Source: an uncultured Clostridia bacterium (lineage in GTDB: Bacteria; Bacillota; Clostridia; Christensenellales; UBA3700). Taken from it: a stretch of DNA of 34,311 nucleotides. Both the position numbers and the translations under genes were made by a program. This document shows, piece after piece, positions 7,594-14,866 of the stretch. The stretch covers positions 1 through 34,311 of the forward strand of contig CALWRK010000004.1 in the NCBI GenBank assembly GCA_944383935.1. The letters run 5' to 3'. Position 1 is the first letter of the stretch. Each line of letters starts with the position of its first letter. Below the pieces are notes generated by a model, which made no database searches, was not told the origin of the DNA, and was given only the letters and a program-made list of their open reading frames with translations.

Positions 7594-8523
7594 TTAAGGC
7601 GCGATAGGCTTCAAGCTGTCCAAAACGTTTTGAAAATAATCGGGCAAAGGCGCCGTAAACTGCATCCTCTCCCCCGTCGTCGGATGTGTGAGAATTAAGC
7701 GATATGCGTGCAAAAGCTGACCTTTCAGTCCGAATTTTTTGTCCGGATGACCGTATGTGCAATCCCCCACGACGGGATGTCCCAAAAATCTTGCGTGCAC
7801 GCGTATTTGATGTGTGCGCCCCGTTTCCAACTCAAAACGCATAAGTGTGTAGCCGTGATAGCGCGTAATCACTTTATAATGCGTCACCGCCCGCCTTCCC
7901 GTGCGCGAAACGGCGTACTTTTTCCTATCGGAAGAGGATCTGTCCAAAAAGGTGTCTATCGTACCTTCTTCCTTTTCCACACTCCCCTCCAAGAGCGCCA
8001 AATATATCCGGCGCGCGGTCTTTTCCGCTATCTGCTTTTGAAGATTGACGTGGGCGGCGTCATTTTTTGCCACCACCAGTAATCCCGACGTGTCCTTATC
8101 CAGCCTGTGCACGATGCCCGGGCGCATCACCCCGTTTATTCCGCTCAAACTGTCCAGCTTGTTCAAAAGAGCGTTCACGAGAGTGTCTTCATACGCCCCG
8201 GGCGCCGGGTGTACGACCATGCCCTGCGGCTTGTTTATCACTGCGATGTCACAGTCCTGATATATGATTTCTATCGGAGCGTCGGAAGGTTCTAGGGACA
8301 GCTGTCTGACGGGAGGTATTTTCACGCTTATCCTGCTGCCCGCCTTGACCTTTTCTCCCGCCTTGCCTTGGCGGATACCGTTGCACTTAACGTTGCCGTC
8401 TTCTATCAACTTTTTTACGGCAGAACGCGTAAGATCGGAAAAATGTTCGAGAATACAGACATCCAAGCGGGAAAAATCCCTGTCTGCGATAAACTCTCCG
8501 CCTTCAACGTCCATCTGCGCCAC
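7594..8523 (-). CDS. rluD: RluD-family 23S rRNA pseudouridine synthase
   Basis: A 309-residue enzyme with an N-terminal S4 RNA-binding domain (about 20-65) and the catalytic motif HRLDKDTSGLLV with D142. The GRTHQIRVH segment is also present. Family members isomerise uridines in 23S rRNA; in Bacillus the homologue YlyB sits next to lspA as here. The first codon at 8523 is GTG; an in-frame ATG at 8514 has a GGTGG sequence a few bases upstream and may be the real start. Either way it overlaps the end of lspA by 11-20 bases. Exact target uridines cannot be read from sequence. Confidence 0.9.
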   Translation of the reverse strand: MAQMDVEGGEFIADRDFSRLDVCILEHFSDLTRSAVKKLIEDGNVKCNGIRQGKAGEKVKAGSRISVKIPPVRQLSLEPSDAPIEIIYQDCDIAVINKPQGMVVHPAPGAYEDTLVNALLNKLDSLSGINGVMRPGIVHRLDKDTSGLLVVAKNDAAHVNLQKQIAEKTARRIYLALLEGSVEKEEGTIDTFLDRSSSDRKKYAVSRTGRRAVTHYKVITRYHGYTLMRFELETGRTHQIRVHARFLGHPVVGDCTYGHPDKKFGLKGQLLHAYRLILTHPTTGERMQFTAPLPDYFQNVLDSLKPIAP

Positions 8524-9040
8524 CGCTGAGAAGAGTGCCCTTTTTCTTGGAAAAATCTCCCTCTTTATATCCGAAAAAGATGTATATGATAAGTACGAAT
8601 ACGCCCAGCACCAGATAGATGTCCGCTACGTTTCCTATGGCAAAGTCTATGTTGAACATACTTTTGAGAAAATCATAGCTTATAAAGTCGCGCACATAGC
8701 CGAATACCAGCCTGTCAAACAGATTGCCTATCGCCCCTCCGAGTATCAGCAGGAAGGAAAACCGGAAGAGATGCGGTGTGTTGGGACGGAATAGCAAGAC
8801 GAACGCGAACAGCGCGCACTCCACAAAAGTGAGCGCGATGAGCAGCGTCTTGTTCCCTTCGAAAATTCCGAAAGACGCGCCGTAATTATGTGCGCACTTA
8901 ATGGAGAATACTCCGTCGATAACGGTGGCTCCACCCTCTTCAAATAGGTAGAACACCAGATATTTCGTGGCTATATCCGTGAGAATCACCGCCAGCAATA
9001 CGGCGACTTCAATAAGTATCTTTTTAACGGTTTTAGTCAT
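8504..9040 (-). CDS. lspA: Lipoprotein signal peptidase II
   Basis: A 178-residue membrane aspartyl protease that removes signal peptides from diacylated prolipoproteins. About four transmembrane helices are visible (about 8-28, 64-84, 92-110 and 135-157). The catalytic aspartates are D118 in GYVRDFI and D140 in IGNVADIY. The start overlaps the sepF stop by eight bases (ATGACTAA). Lgt, the preceding enzyme of the pathway, is encoded at 21797-22705. The C-terminal tail after residue 160 is basic and overlaps rluD. Confidence 0.95.
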   Translation of the reverse strand: MTKTVKKILIEVAVLLAVILTDIATKYLVFYLFEEGGATVIDGVFSIKCAHNYGASFGIFEGNKTLLIALTFVECALFAFVLLFRPNTPHLFRFSFLLILGGAIGNLFDRLVFGYVRDFISYDFLKSMFNIDFAIGNVADIYLVLGVFVLIIYIFFGYKEGDFSKKKGTLLSGGADGR

Positions 9041-9686
9041 ATTTCTTCTTTATATCCATCGGAACCTGTATCGCCATGCCCCCGGGTGTGAGCAGGAACA
9101 TATTGGGACCTATTCTCTGCTGAGAGCCGCATAGGGCGTATATCGCGCCGCTCAAAAAATCCAAAATGCGCTGCGCGTGCTTGTCCGGCATACGGGACAA
9201 ATCGACGATTATCGCCTGTCTGCGGCGCAGATTGTCTATTATAACGCGTATATCATGATGGGAACGGGGATATGTAATGATGATATTCGAACCGTCGGAA
9301 CCGGTGATGCTCTCCTCCTTTTTCCTGAACATCCCCAAAATACCGCGGCGCTTTTTCTCCTCTATGCTTCCGTCATACGCCTCGTCGCCGCCGAGCGGTG
9401 TTACCCCCTCCCCGCGATAATATCCGTCCTGAGGGGGATATTGCGGAGGCGGATACTGCCCGGGATAGGGCGCGTTTTGCGGGGGATACTGCCCGGGATA
9501 GGGCTGGGGCGGATAGGGATTTTGCGGAGGATACGGCTGATTTTGCGGCGGATAATTCTGCGGAGGATATTGCCCCGGCTGTCCGTTTCTGCCGCCGTCA
9601 TAACGTCCGTCGCCGTAGCTCCCGCCGCGGCGCCTTCTGTCGTCGTTGTAATTTTCACGGTCGTAATCGTCGTAACGTCTATCCAT
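9033..9686 (-). CDS. sepF: Cell-division protein SepF with long Pro/Tyr/Gln-rich region
   Basis: A 217-residue protein. The C-terminal 85 residues (133-217; NIIITYPRSHHDIRVIIDNL and GGMAIQVP) match SepF, the partner that polymerises on FtsZ and ties it to the membrane. The first 30 residues are rich in Tyr, Asp and Arg, and residues 37-90 are almost wholly PPQ/PYP repeats, making the protein about 60 residues longer than usual. The basic and hydrophobic EKKRRGILGMFRKKEE stretch at 110-125 may be the membrane-binding helix, which in Bacillus lies at the extreme N-terminus. The ATG overlaps the yggS stop. The yggS-sepF-lspA order is a condensed form of the Gram-positive dcw region. Confidence 0.9.
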   Translation of the reverse strand: MDRRYDDYDRENYNDDRRRRGGSYGDGRYDGGRNGQPGQYPPQNYPPQNQPYPPQNPYPPQPYPGQYPPQNAPYPGQYPPPQYPPQDGYYRGEGVTPLGGDEAYDGSIEEKKRRGILGMFRKKEESITGSDGSNIIITYPRSHHDIRVIIDNLRRRQAIIVDLSRMPDKHAQRILDFLSGAIYALCGSQQRIGPNMFLLTPGGMAIQVPMDIKKKYD

Positions 9687-10395
9687 TGATCTGCTCCGTA
9701 TTGTATACCCTTTCGCCGAACAATACTCTGCCCAGCCTTATCATATTCGAACCGCCGTAGGTTATGGCAAGCTCGTAGTCGTTTGTCATGCCGCAAGAGA
9801 GGGTGTCTATCCCGTCGAACTTGCCCTGCATTTGCAGATAAATTGAATGCAAATCCCCATACATTCCGATAAGCCTATCCTTGTCATCGGTGTTCGGAAG
9901 CACGCTCATTAAACCTTTAACGCACACATTGGGATATTTTTTTACGCTTTGTGCAAAGTTTAGCACCTCTTCCGGCTCCACGCCGCCCTTGCTTATCTCG
10001 CTGCCCATATTCACTTCTATAAGACAATTCGCAATAAGAGAATGCTTACGAGCCTGCTTGTCCACCTCTGCGGCAAGCTCCTCCCTGTCGAGCGAGTGGA
10101 TAAGGCATACTTTGTCTATTATATACTTGACCTTATTCGTTTGAAGCCTCCCTATAAAATGACGGCGCACGTTGAGAGAGGGATCGTAATTTGCCATAAA
10201 TTCCTGAACTCTGTTATCTCCGATATCGCTCACAAGTCCGGCTCTGACCACCTGCTCGATAAGTTCTTTGGGTTGAGTCTTGACCGCCGCCACCAAGGTG
10301 ACGCCGTCCGTTCTGCCCGCAGCTTTTAACGCCGCAATGATTTTTGCTCGGCACATTGCCGCATTGTGTTTAATTTCTTCAAACGACAAACTCAT
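9679..10395 (-). CDS. yggS: YggS/YlmE-family PLP homeostasis protein
   Basis: A 238-residue pyridoxal-phosphate-binding TIM-barrel protein of the alanine-racemase-like fold. Lysine 39 in VAAVKTQP is the expected PLP lysine; HFIGRLQTNK, LIEVNMGSE and LSCGMTNDYELAITYG are family motifs. Homologues keep free PLP in balance and have no clear enzyme activity. An upstream in-frame ATG (10500) would add 35 non-conserved residues upstream of the promoter. I use the ATG at 10395, which starts where family members start. It appears leaderless: no ribosome-binding site, and a -10 box eight bases upstream. It is first in the yggS-sepF-lspA-rluD operon. Confidence 0.93.
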   Translation of the reverse strand: MSLSFEEIKHNAAMCRAKIIAALKAAGRTDGVTLVAAVKTQPKELIEQVVRAGLVSDIGDNRVQEFMANYDPSLNVRRHFIGRLQTNKVKYIIDKVCLIHSLDREELAAEVDKQARKHSLIANCLIEVNMGSEISKGGVEPEEVLNFAQSVKKYPNVCVKGLMSVLPNTDDKDRLIGMYGDLHSIYLQMQGKFDGIDTLSCGMTNDYELAITYGGSNMIRLGRVLFGERVYNTEQING

Positions 10396-10403
10396 ATATA
10401 TAA

Positions 10404-10432
10404 ATAATAACACAATTTGCGCGTAAAGTAAA
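10404..10432 (-). promoter_or_regulatory. yggS operon promoter (leaderless)
   Basis: Minus strand TTTACT (10427-10432), 17 bp spacer and TATTAT (10404-10409). Eight AT-rich bases separate the -10 box from the ATG at 10395, leaving no room for a ribosome-binding site. Confidence 0.6.
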
Positions 10433-10681
10433 CGGTTATCAAAAAATTTATGCTTATGCAGAAAAATTTTTGCCGCACGGTGCAAAAGCAATCTTTTCAA
10501 TATATGGACAAAAACGGCATTAAATTCTCTCCCCCTGCTTTTTGCTGATATGGGGAAATTATGCTTCCCAAATATTAACGACGGCGGGCAATTACCTCCA
10601 CGAGCTCAATTAATCGCGAGAAATCAATGAACACGCAAAAGTCAATTATTAAATCTGTATAAAACTTTTGACTGATATGAC
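10433..10681. other. Non-coding gap with no recognised element
   Basis: This AT-rich stretch between the yggS promoter and the bidirectional terminator has no open frame with a ribosome-binding site and no RNA family that I recognise. Confidence 0.5.
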
Positions 10682-10716
10682 AAAAATGCGAAGAAGATGT
10701 ACTTGGTCGCATTTTT
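10682..10716. terminator. Bidirectional terminator downstream of the SSB-like gene
   Basis: Ten-base arms AAAAATGCGA (10682-10691) and TCGCATTTTT (10707-10716) with a 15-base loop give a stem with T-runs on both strands. It lies about 80 nt past the minus-strand SSB-like stop. A second, AT-only inverted repeat (ATTATTTT/AAAATAAT, 10754-10776) lies between them. Confidence 0.75.
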
Positions 10717-10794
10717 ATATCGTATTGTTATTTTATGGCATTTATTTTTCTATATTATTTTGAAAATTAAAATAATGTAGAATAATTTTACCCC

Positions 10795-11448
10795 TCAGTT
10801 ACCTATACTAAACTCCTCTTGAATCTTATTTCCCACAAGTATTTTACTTACCGATACCTCGTAAGCCACTCTCTCTTCCGTCTGAGTTTCACTTATCACT
10901 TTGGTGTATACCCTGCTCTGCACTCTACCCGTAACCCATAGCTTTTCACCTATAGGCATACCCTTTATAAAGCGTGCGTTTCTGCCCCACATTATGCACG
11001 GAATGTAATCGGATTTATTATAAGCCCTGTTCACAGCTAAGAGGACATCGCATATCTCGCGCTTAAACGGAGTGGTCCTGTATACGGGCGGCTTACAGAT
11101 ATACCCCATTATCTCTATACTGTTGGGATTTTCTTCCTCTTCTTCATCTGCCGGCAACACCTCCCTGGCAAACGCCGTGAGAAGGAGGCGCGAGTGCGTG
11201 CCTTCCATCTTGTTATAGCTACGAAACTGCCCCGATATGCTTATCTTTTTGCCGGGCTGGATCTCCCATCTGGTCAAAAGCCGTTCCGATATGGTTACGG
11301 GGATCACATCTTCCTGACCGGAAAGGCGCGGCACGCTGAGTTTTGTTTCGTAAAACTCCTCACCACACACTTCGTGTGAGTAGACGGGCTGATCGACAAT
11401 GGTGCCCGTCAGTCGTAACTTGTTGTTGCTCATCTGTTCGTAGTTCAT
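10795..11448 (-). CDS. Tandem OB-fold, single-stranded-DNA-binding-like protein
   Basis: A 217-residue soluble protein that reads as two OB folds: residues 10-98 (LRLTGTIVDQPVYSHEVCGE ... GKKISISGQF) and 110-208 (IEIMGYICKPPVY ... PCIMWGRNARF...VTGRVQS), joined by the acidic linker DEEEEENPNS. Proteins of this two-domain form are annotated as single-stranded DNA-binding proteins in Clostridia. It lacks the acidic C-terminal tail of replicative SSB, so it is more likely an accessory than the main SSB. Its ATG overlaps the stop of the deacetylase gene (ATGA), with GAGGAGG inside that gene as ribosome-binding site. No partner function is evident from the pairing. Confidence 0.75.
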   Translation of the reverse strand: MNYEQMSNNKLRLTGTIVDQPVYSHEVCGEEFYETKLSVPRLSGQEDVIPVTISERLLTRWEIQPGKKISISGQFRSYNKMEGTHSRLLLTAFAREVLPADEEEEENPNSIEIMGYICKPPVYRTTPFKREICDVLLAVNRAYNKSDYIPCIMWGRNARFIKGMPIGEKLWVTGRVQSRVYTKVISETQTEERVAYEVSVSKILVGNKIQEEFSIGN

Positions 11449-12347
11449 ATTACCTCCTCGGCATTCATGTGCTGAACGCCGTTATTATCGATATAGTAGT
11501 TATCCTTATACACCAGTTCACTCATTGTAACCGTCTTATAGCCCTCGCTTTGCAGATATGCCAATACGAGCGGCAACGCGTCCAATATATGATCGCTGTT
11601 GTTGTGGAAGAGGATGATGCTTCCGTTTTTCACGCCCTTTGTTACGCGTGAGAGTATCTCCTGCGCATTCAACCCCTTCCAGTCGAGAGAATCTACGCTC
11701 CATTGTATTGCCTGCATCCCGACACTCTCGACGCCTTCTATGAGTTTATTGTCATATTCCCCGTACGGAGGACGGAAATATGAAGGACGCTTTCCCGTGA
11801 GCGTTTCCACCTTATCACTCACATAGTCCAATTCCATACTTATCTCTTCAACGGACAATTTAGACATATGTAAGTGATTTTTACTGTGATTGCCTATCTC
11901 GCAGCCGCTTTGATCTATCGTCTTGACCATGTCGGGATAGTCGTCCACCCAAAAGCCCACCAAAAAGAATGTCGCCGTTGCGCCGTACTCTTCCAAGGCG
12001 TCGAGTATGCCCTGCGTCTTATCCGCACCCCATGCGGCGTCAAACGTGAGCGCCACCTTCTTTTCTTCGCCGCAGTCCACGCCGTATACGGGCAATTTGC
12101 GGGAGGACGCATTGTTATACACGTCCGCAACCGCCTCGAAGTTCAGCCCTATGCAGCAGATCACCGCCAGCGCAATCACCAGCACCACGGCGAGTATACT
12201 TTTCGCCCTAACCGTCACAAACACTTTTTTCTCCTCCAATATATCATCGGCTTTTTGCCGCTTTTCGGCATATAATGGCGAATTAGCGCGAAAATTCTCC
12301 GTATTTGCCGTCCGAACAAGAGGCTCCCTCGCATATTCCGCCTTCAA
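11445..12347 (-). CDS. Membrane-anchored polysaccharide deacetylase, PdaB-like
   Basis: A 300-residue NodB-domain protein: cytosolic N-terminus, one transmembrane helix (about 48-69), then an extracytoplasmic catalytic domain. Motifs are TFDAAWG (D103; the usual second Asp of TFDD is Ala, as in sporulation-type PdaB/YlxY relatives), H154-xxx-H158 in NHSKNH, RPPYG (192-196) and the C-terminal ILFHNN. The family removes acetyl groups from peptidoglycan or related glycans, often in spore cortex formation. The substrate here is inferred. The apparent start is TTG at 12347 with only a weak AGG upstream, so the N-terminus is uncertain. Confidence 0.87.
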   Translation of the reverse strand: MKAEYAREPLVRTANTENFRANSPLYAEKRQKADDILEEKKVFVTVRAKSILAVVLVIALAVICCIGLNFEAVADVYNNASSRKLPVYGVDCGEEKKVALTFDAAWGADKTQGILDALEEYGATATFFLVGFWVDDYPDMVKTIDQSGCEIGNHSKNHLHMSKLSVEEISMELDYVSDKVETLTGKRPSYFRPPYGEYDNKLIEGVESVGMQAIQWSVDSLDWKGLNAQEILSRVTKGVKNGSIILFHNNSDHILDALPLVLAYLQSEGYKTVTMSELVYKDNYYIDNNGVQHMNAEEVI

Positions 12348-12411
12348 TAACCTATATGAGCCGAACTTCTTAAATATGTATGTAATATTTTGACAGTATT
12401 TGCATTGTCCC

Positions 12412-12440
12412 TTGACTTTTGCGTCTATAAAGGATATAAT
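12412..12440 (+). promoter_or_regulatory. SRP RNA promoter
   Basis: TTGACT (12412-12417), 17 bp spacer and TATAAT (12435-12440). Transcription is predicted to start at 12447, exactly where the 5' strand of the closing SRP helix begins. Confidence 0.88.
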
Positions 12441-12446
12441 AATATC

Positions 12447-12713
12447 GCTGTGCTAGGTGGGGAGCTAGCGGTGCCCTGTACCTGCAATCCGCTATAGCAG
12501 GACTGAACGCTGTTCTAGGCTTTATTTATGGAAGGTCTGCCTTCGATAAGCGATGTCGATACCAAGGTCTTGTGCAATCGTGCACTGCGAACCATGTCAG
12601 AGCTTGACCGCAGCAGCATTAAACAGACCGCATGATGTGCCACGAGGTAGCTTTGGAGGAGTTGGCTGTCGTTGTTACGCTTCGGTAAATACTGTCGAAA
12701 ACAGATGCACAGC
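12447..12713 (+). ncRNA. ffs: Signal recognition particle RNA, large bacterial type
   Basis: About 267 nt, similar to the 271-nt Bacillus scRNA. The 5' end GCTGTGC (12447-12453) pairs with GCACAGC (12707-12713). The Alu-domain part (TAGGTGGGGAGCTAGCGGTG, then CTGCAATCCGCTATAGCAGG) is unmistakable. The central TGTGCAATCGTGCA and the Ffh-binding part (CCATGTCAG ... GCAGCAGCATTAAACAG) follow. The tip of helix 8, usually a GGAA-type tetraloop, reads AGCTTGACCGC between GTCAG and AGCAGC. A T-rich stretch (12714-12727) follows the closing helix and is the likely end of transcription. The RNA binds Ffh and targets membrane and secreted proteins. Confidence 0.95.
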
Positions 12714-12744
12714 ATTTTATTTTTATTGATTATAGGTGTATTAA

Positions 12745-13638
12745 ATGATTCAAGATAAAAAAATCGCCCTGCTTATAGACGCGGAGAATATCACTTCCAA
12801 GTATGGCGCAATCATCTTCCGAGAAGTCGCAAAATACGGCACTGCCACCTATCGCAGGATATACGGAGATTTCGTGAACTCGCGCAATATAAACTGGACT
12901 CAGACGGATTTTTCCAAGTTTTCCCTCACTCCCGTACAGCAATACAGCTATACCGTAGGCAAGAACAGCTCGGATATAACCATGGTCATCGACGCCATGG
13001 ATATACTCTATTCGGGAAACGTAGATATGTTCTGCATAGTCACTTCGGACAGCGATTATACCAAACTCGTAACTCGTCTGAGAGAGGCGGGACTGTCCAT
13101 AATAGGAATGGGAGAAACCAAAACCCCTCGCGCACTGAAAGCCGCTTGCGAAAAATTCATTCCCTTGGACAGCATATTTAAGACGGAAAATAAGGGAAAT
13201 GATAAGTCTAAGACGGCTAAAACAGACGTCAAGGCGGTAAAAGTAGACAAAATGGAAAAGGCGGACGATCCCGCGGAGAAGAAGGTCAAGCGGGAAAAGA
13301 AAGTGAAAGAAGAAAAGGCGGAGGAACCCAAGACGGATACGGAGAACAAGTCGGACGCGGAGAGCGAAGCGGATTCCGCAACCCCGATCGAGGACATCAT
13401 CTCCACAATCTGCAACACCATACTGCCCGATTTGGAAACGGACAGCGGATGGGCAAACTTGGCGGATGTGGGCAATCGCCTTACGAAACTCTACTCCGAC
13501 TTCGATCCCCGTACTTACGGCTACGAAAAGCTGAGCAAGCTGGTAAAGGACCGCAAGGAATTCGAAGTGGATAAAAAACCCGGCGAAAATCATACCAGCA
13601 TTTATTACATACGTTTGAGCGAAAAGCCTAAGAAATAA
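12745..13638 (+). CDS. NYN-domain ribonuclease-like protein with C-terminal LOTUS/OST-HTH domain
   Basis: A 297-residue soluble protein. Residues 1-145 form a NYN (PIN-like) domain of LabA type, with acidic residues D12 (LLIDAENI), D77, D83 and the SDSDY motif at 101-105 that would hold metal ions for RNA cleavage. A Lys/Glu-rich linker spans about 150-215. Residues 218-297 (TPIEDIISTICNTILPD ... GYEKLSKLVKDRKEFEV) match an OST-HTH/LOTUS domain, an RNA-binding winged helix. The same pairing is known from animal MARF1 and from bacterial proteins of unknown role. AGGTG seven bases before the ATG is the ribosome-binding site. It lies 31 nt downstream of the SRP RNA and may be read from the same promoter. 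Confidence 0.87.
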   Translation: MIQDKKIALLIDAENITSKYGAIIFREVAKYGTATYRRIYGDFVNSRNINWTQTDFSKFSLTPVQQYSYTVGKNSSDITMVIDAMDILYSGNVDMFCIVTSDSDYTKLVTRLREAGLSIIGMGETKTPRALKAACEKFIPLDSIFKTENKGNDKSKTAKTDVKAVKVDKMEKADDPAEKKVKREKKVKEEKAEEPKTDTENKSDAESEADSATPIEDIISTICNTILPDLETDSGWANLADVGNRLTKLYSDFDPRTYGYEKLSKLVKDRKEFEVDKKPGENHTSIYYIRLSEKPKK

Positions 13639-13661
13639 TATGTAATCGACTTATATCAAAT

Positions 13662-13689
13662 AAAATGGCGGCTTTTGTCGCCATTTTTT
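13662..13689 (+). terminator. Terminator after the NYN-LOTUS gene
   Basis: Arms AAAATGGCG (13662-13670) and CGCCATTTT (13679-13687), an eight-base loop, and a run of six T (13684-13689). Confidence 0.88.
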
Positions 13690-13714
13690 ACGGAATAAAA
13701 ACAGGCGCGCGGAT

Positions 13715-13720
13715 TATAAT
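13715..13720 (+). promoter_or_regulatory. -10 box of the microprotein gene (leaderless)
   Basis: TATAAT lies six bases before the ATG at 13727. No convincing -35 box is seen at 17 bp, so the promoter may be weak or use another factor. No ribosome-binding site is present. Confidence 0.5.
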
Positions 13721-13726
13721 AAGAAT

Positions 13727-13831
13727 ATGGCAAAGAAAAAGATCAAAGCAGATCCGTTTGACCCCTCCGGCAGTTATACCGGCATAAATAAGGACGGAGG
13801 CGTTCCCGTGCAGGACGCAGACGACTTATAA
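13727..13831 (+). CDS. 34-residue microprotein, DPFDPSGSYTG / PVQDADDL type
   Basis: A 34-residue frame beginning MAKKKIKADP, with DPFDPSGSYTG in the middle and ending PVQDADDL. It is too short for ordinary gene finders but has a basic head, a Pro/Gly/Tyr centre and an acidic tail, a pattern I associate with short uncharacterised Firmicutes proteins. It has its own TATAAT box six bases upstream and sits between two terminators/gene ends, so it looks like a separate unit. Its function is unknown. It is convergent with the next gene, 32 bp away. Confidence 0.65.
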   Translation: MAKKKIKADPFDPSGSYTGINKDGGVPVQDADDL

Positions 13832-13863
13832 TTCATTTTCCGCCCTTGCTCGATGAATAAAGT

Positions 13864-14829
13864 TCATACGGACGCATTTCTATTAAATACGGCGAGCAGA
13901 GAGTAATAACGCAAGTCCGCCTCCATCTCTTGCGGCGAAGCATAGGTTCCGCGAGCCAACGCAGCCAGGAAGGCGGATTCCGCGCGCATATCGCTCACCA
14001 ATTTAAGCACATTGCCGAAATAACCCTCGGCAGAGGAAAGAAAACCGTCTATATACAACTCAAACTCCTCTTCACAGCGCCTGCATTCGGCCGCGGCGGC
14101 GGAAATATCGTACTCTCCCGATTGGAGTTTTTGCAAAATATCAAACATATATCCAAGAAAAATTTCCGTATAGTCGGAATATTCCTCCACAAGCGAGCGC
14201 AACCTTTCCGGATACTCCTCCAAGACGGGTGCGTCACATTCAAGGCGCGTACTTTCAAGGTCCGCTCCGTTATATGTACCGAACAGCAGGTTTTCCGACG
14301 AAGATATGTCCGCATAAACTAAATATTCCCCGTCTTTTACGGCGATATATCCGCCAAGCCCCAGCTTCCTCATCTCCTCGCTTTGGAGTTTAGCACTCTC
14401 ATAGTCGGCACAGCCTGCAAGATAACTGACATATATACCGCTTTTATTCGCCGTATAGGCGGATTTCATGCCGGCAATCACCGCCCCGTCCGTCAATATA
14501 TCCGTGGCTAAAATCGTGGAAGCGCAGGTGAGCGCGATAAGACAAAAGCACAGTGCGACGAGCCACGCCTTCCTTTTGAAAGAACTTTTTCCTCTCGCCC
14601 TATTTACAACTCTCTCTTCCGGCGCGGCGGCGGATGGGTCGTACTCTATGTCCGCCCGCCTTTCTTCCTCGTCGACGTCCGTTTTAGGCTGGTAATATTC
14701 TATGGCAGGCTCTCCGCTCAACTGCTTTTCCGTGCGATAATATCTATAATAGACATTATTGTAATTCATCCCCTCAATGCTGTCTTTCAGCTCCTTATAG
14801 TTTTTGAGATAATAGCGCGAATAGTCCAT
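13864..14829 (-). CDS. Single-pass membrane protein with SPOR-like segment
   Basis: About 321 residues from the ATG at 14829. A Tyr-rich cytosolic N-terminus is followed by one transmembrane helix (KRKAWLVALCFCLIALTCAS) and then an extracytoplasmic part. The segment GIYVSYLAGCADYESAKLQS ... GGYIAVKDGEYLVYADISSSE resembles a SPOR domain, which binds denuded peptidoglycan at division septa; SpoIIB has a similar layout. The rest is helical and acidic. The start is uncertain: TTG at 14847 and ATG at 14769 are alternatives, and none has a clear ribosome-binding site. I infer a septal or sporulation role but do not recognise a named family. Confidence 0.7.
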   Translation of the reverse strand: MDYSRYYLKNYKELKDSIEGMNYNNVYYRYYRTEKQLSGEPAIEYYQPKTDVDEEERRADIEYDPSAAAPEERVVNRARGKSSFKRKAWLVALCFCLIALTCASTILATDILTDGAVIAGMKSAYTANKSGIYVSYLAGCADYESAKLQSEEMRKLGLGGYIAVKDGEYLVYADISSSENLLFGTYNGADLESTRLECDAPVLEEYPERLRSLVEEYSDYTEIFLGYMFDILQKLQSGEYDISAAAAECRRCEEEFELYIDGFLSSAEGYFGNVLKLVSDMRAESAFLAALARGTYASPQEMEADLRYYSLLAVFNRNASV

Positions 14830-14866
14830 ACGCAAAGAATATGCCAAGTTTAAGCTGATTTTGCAT

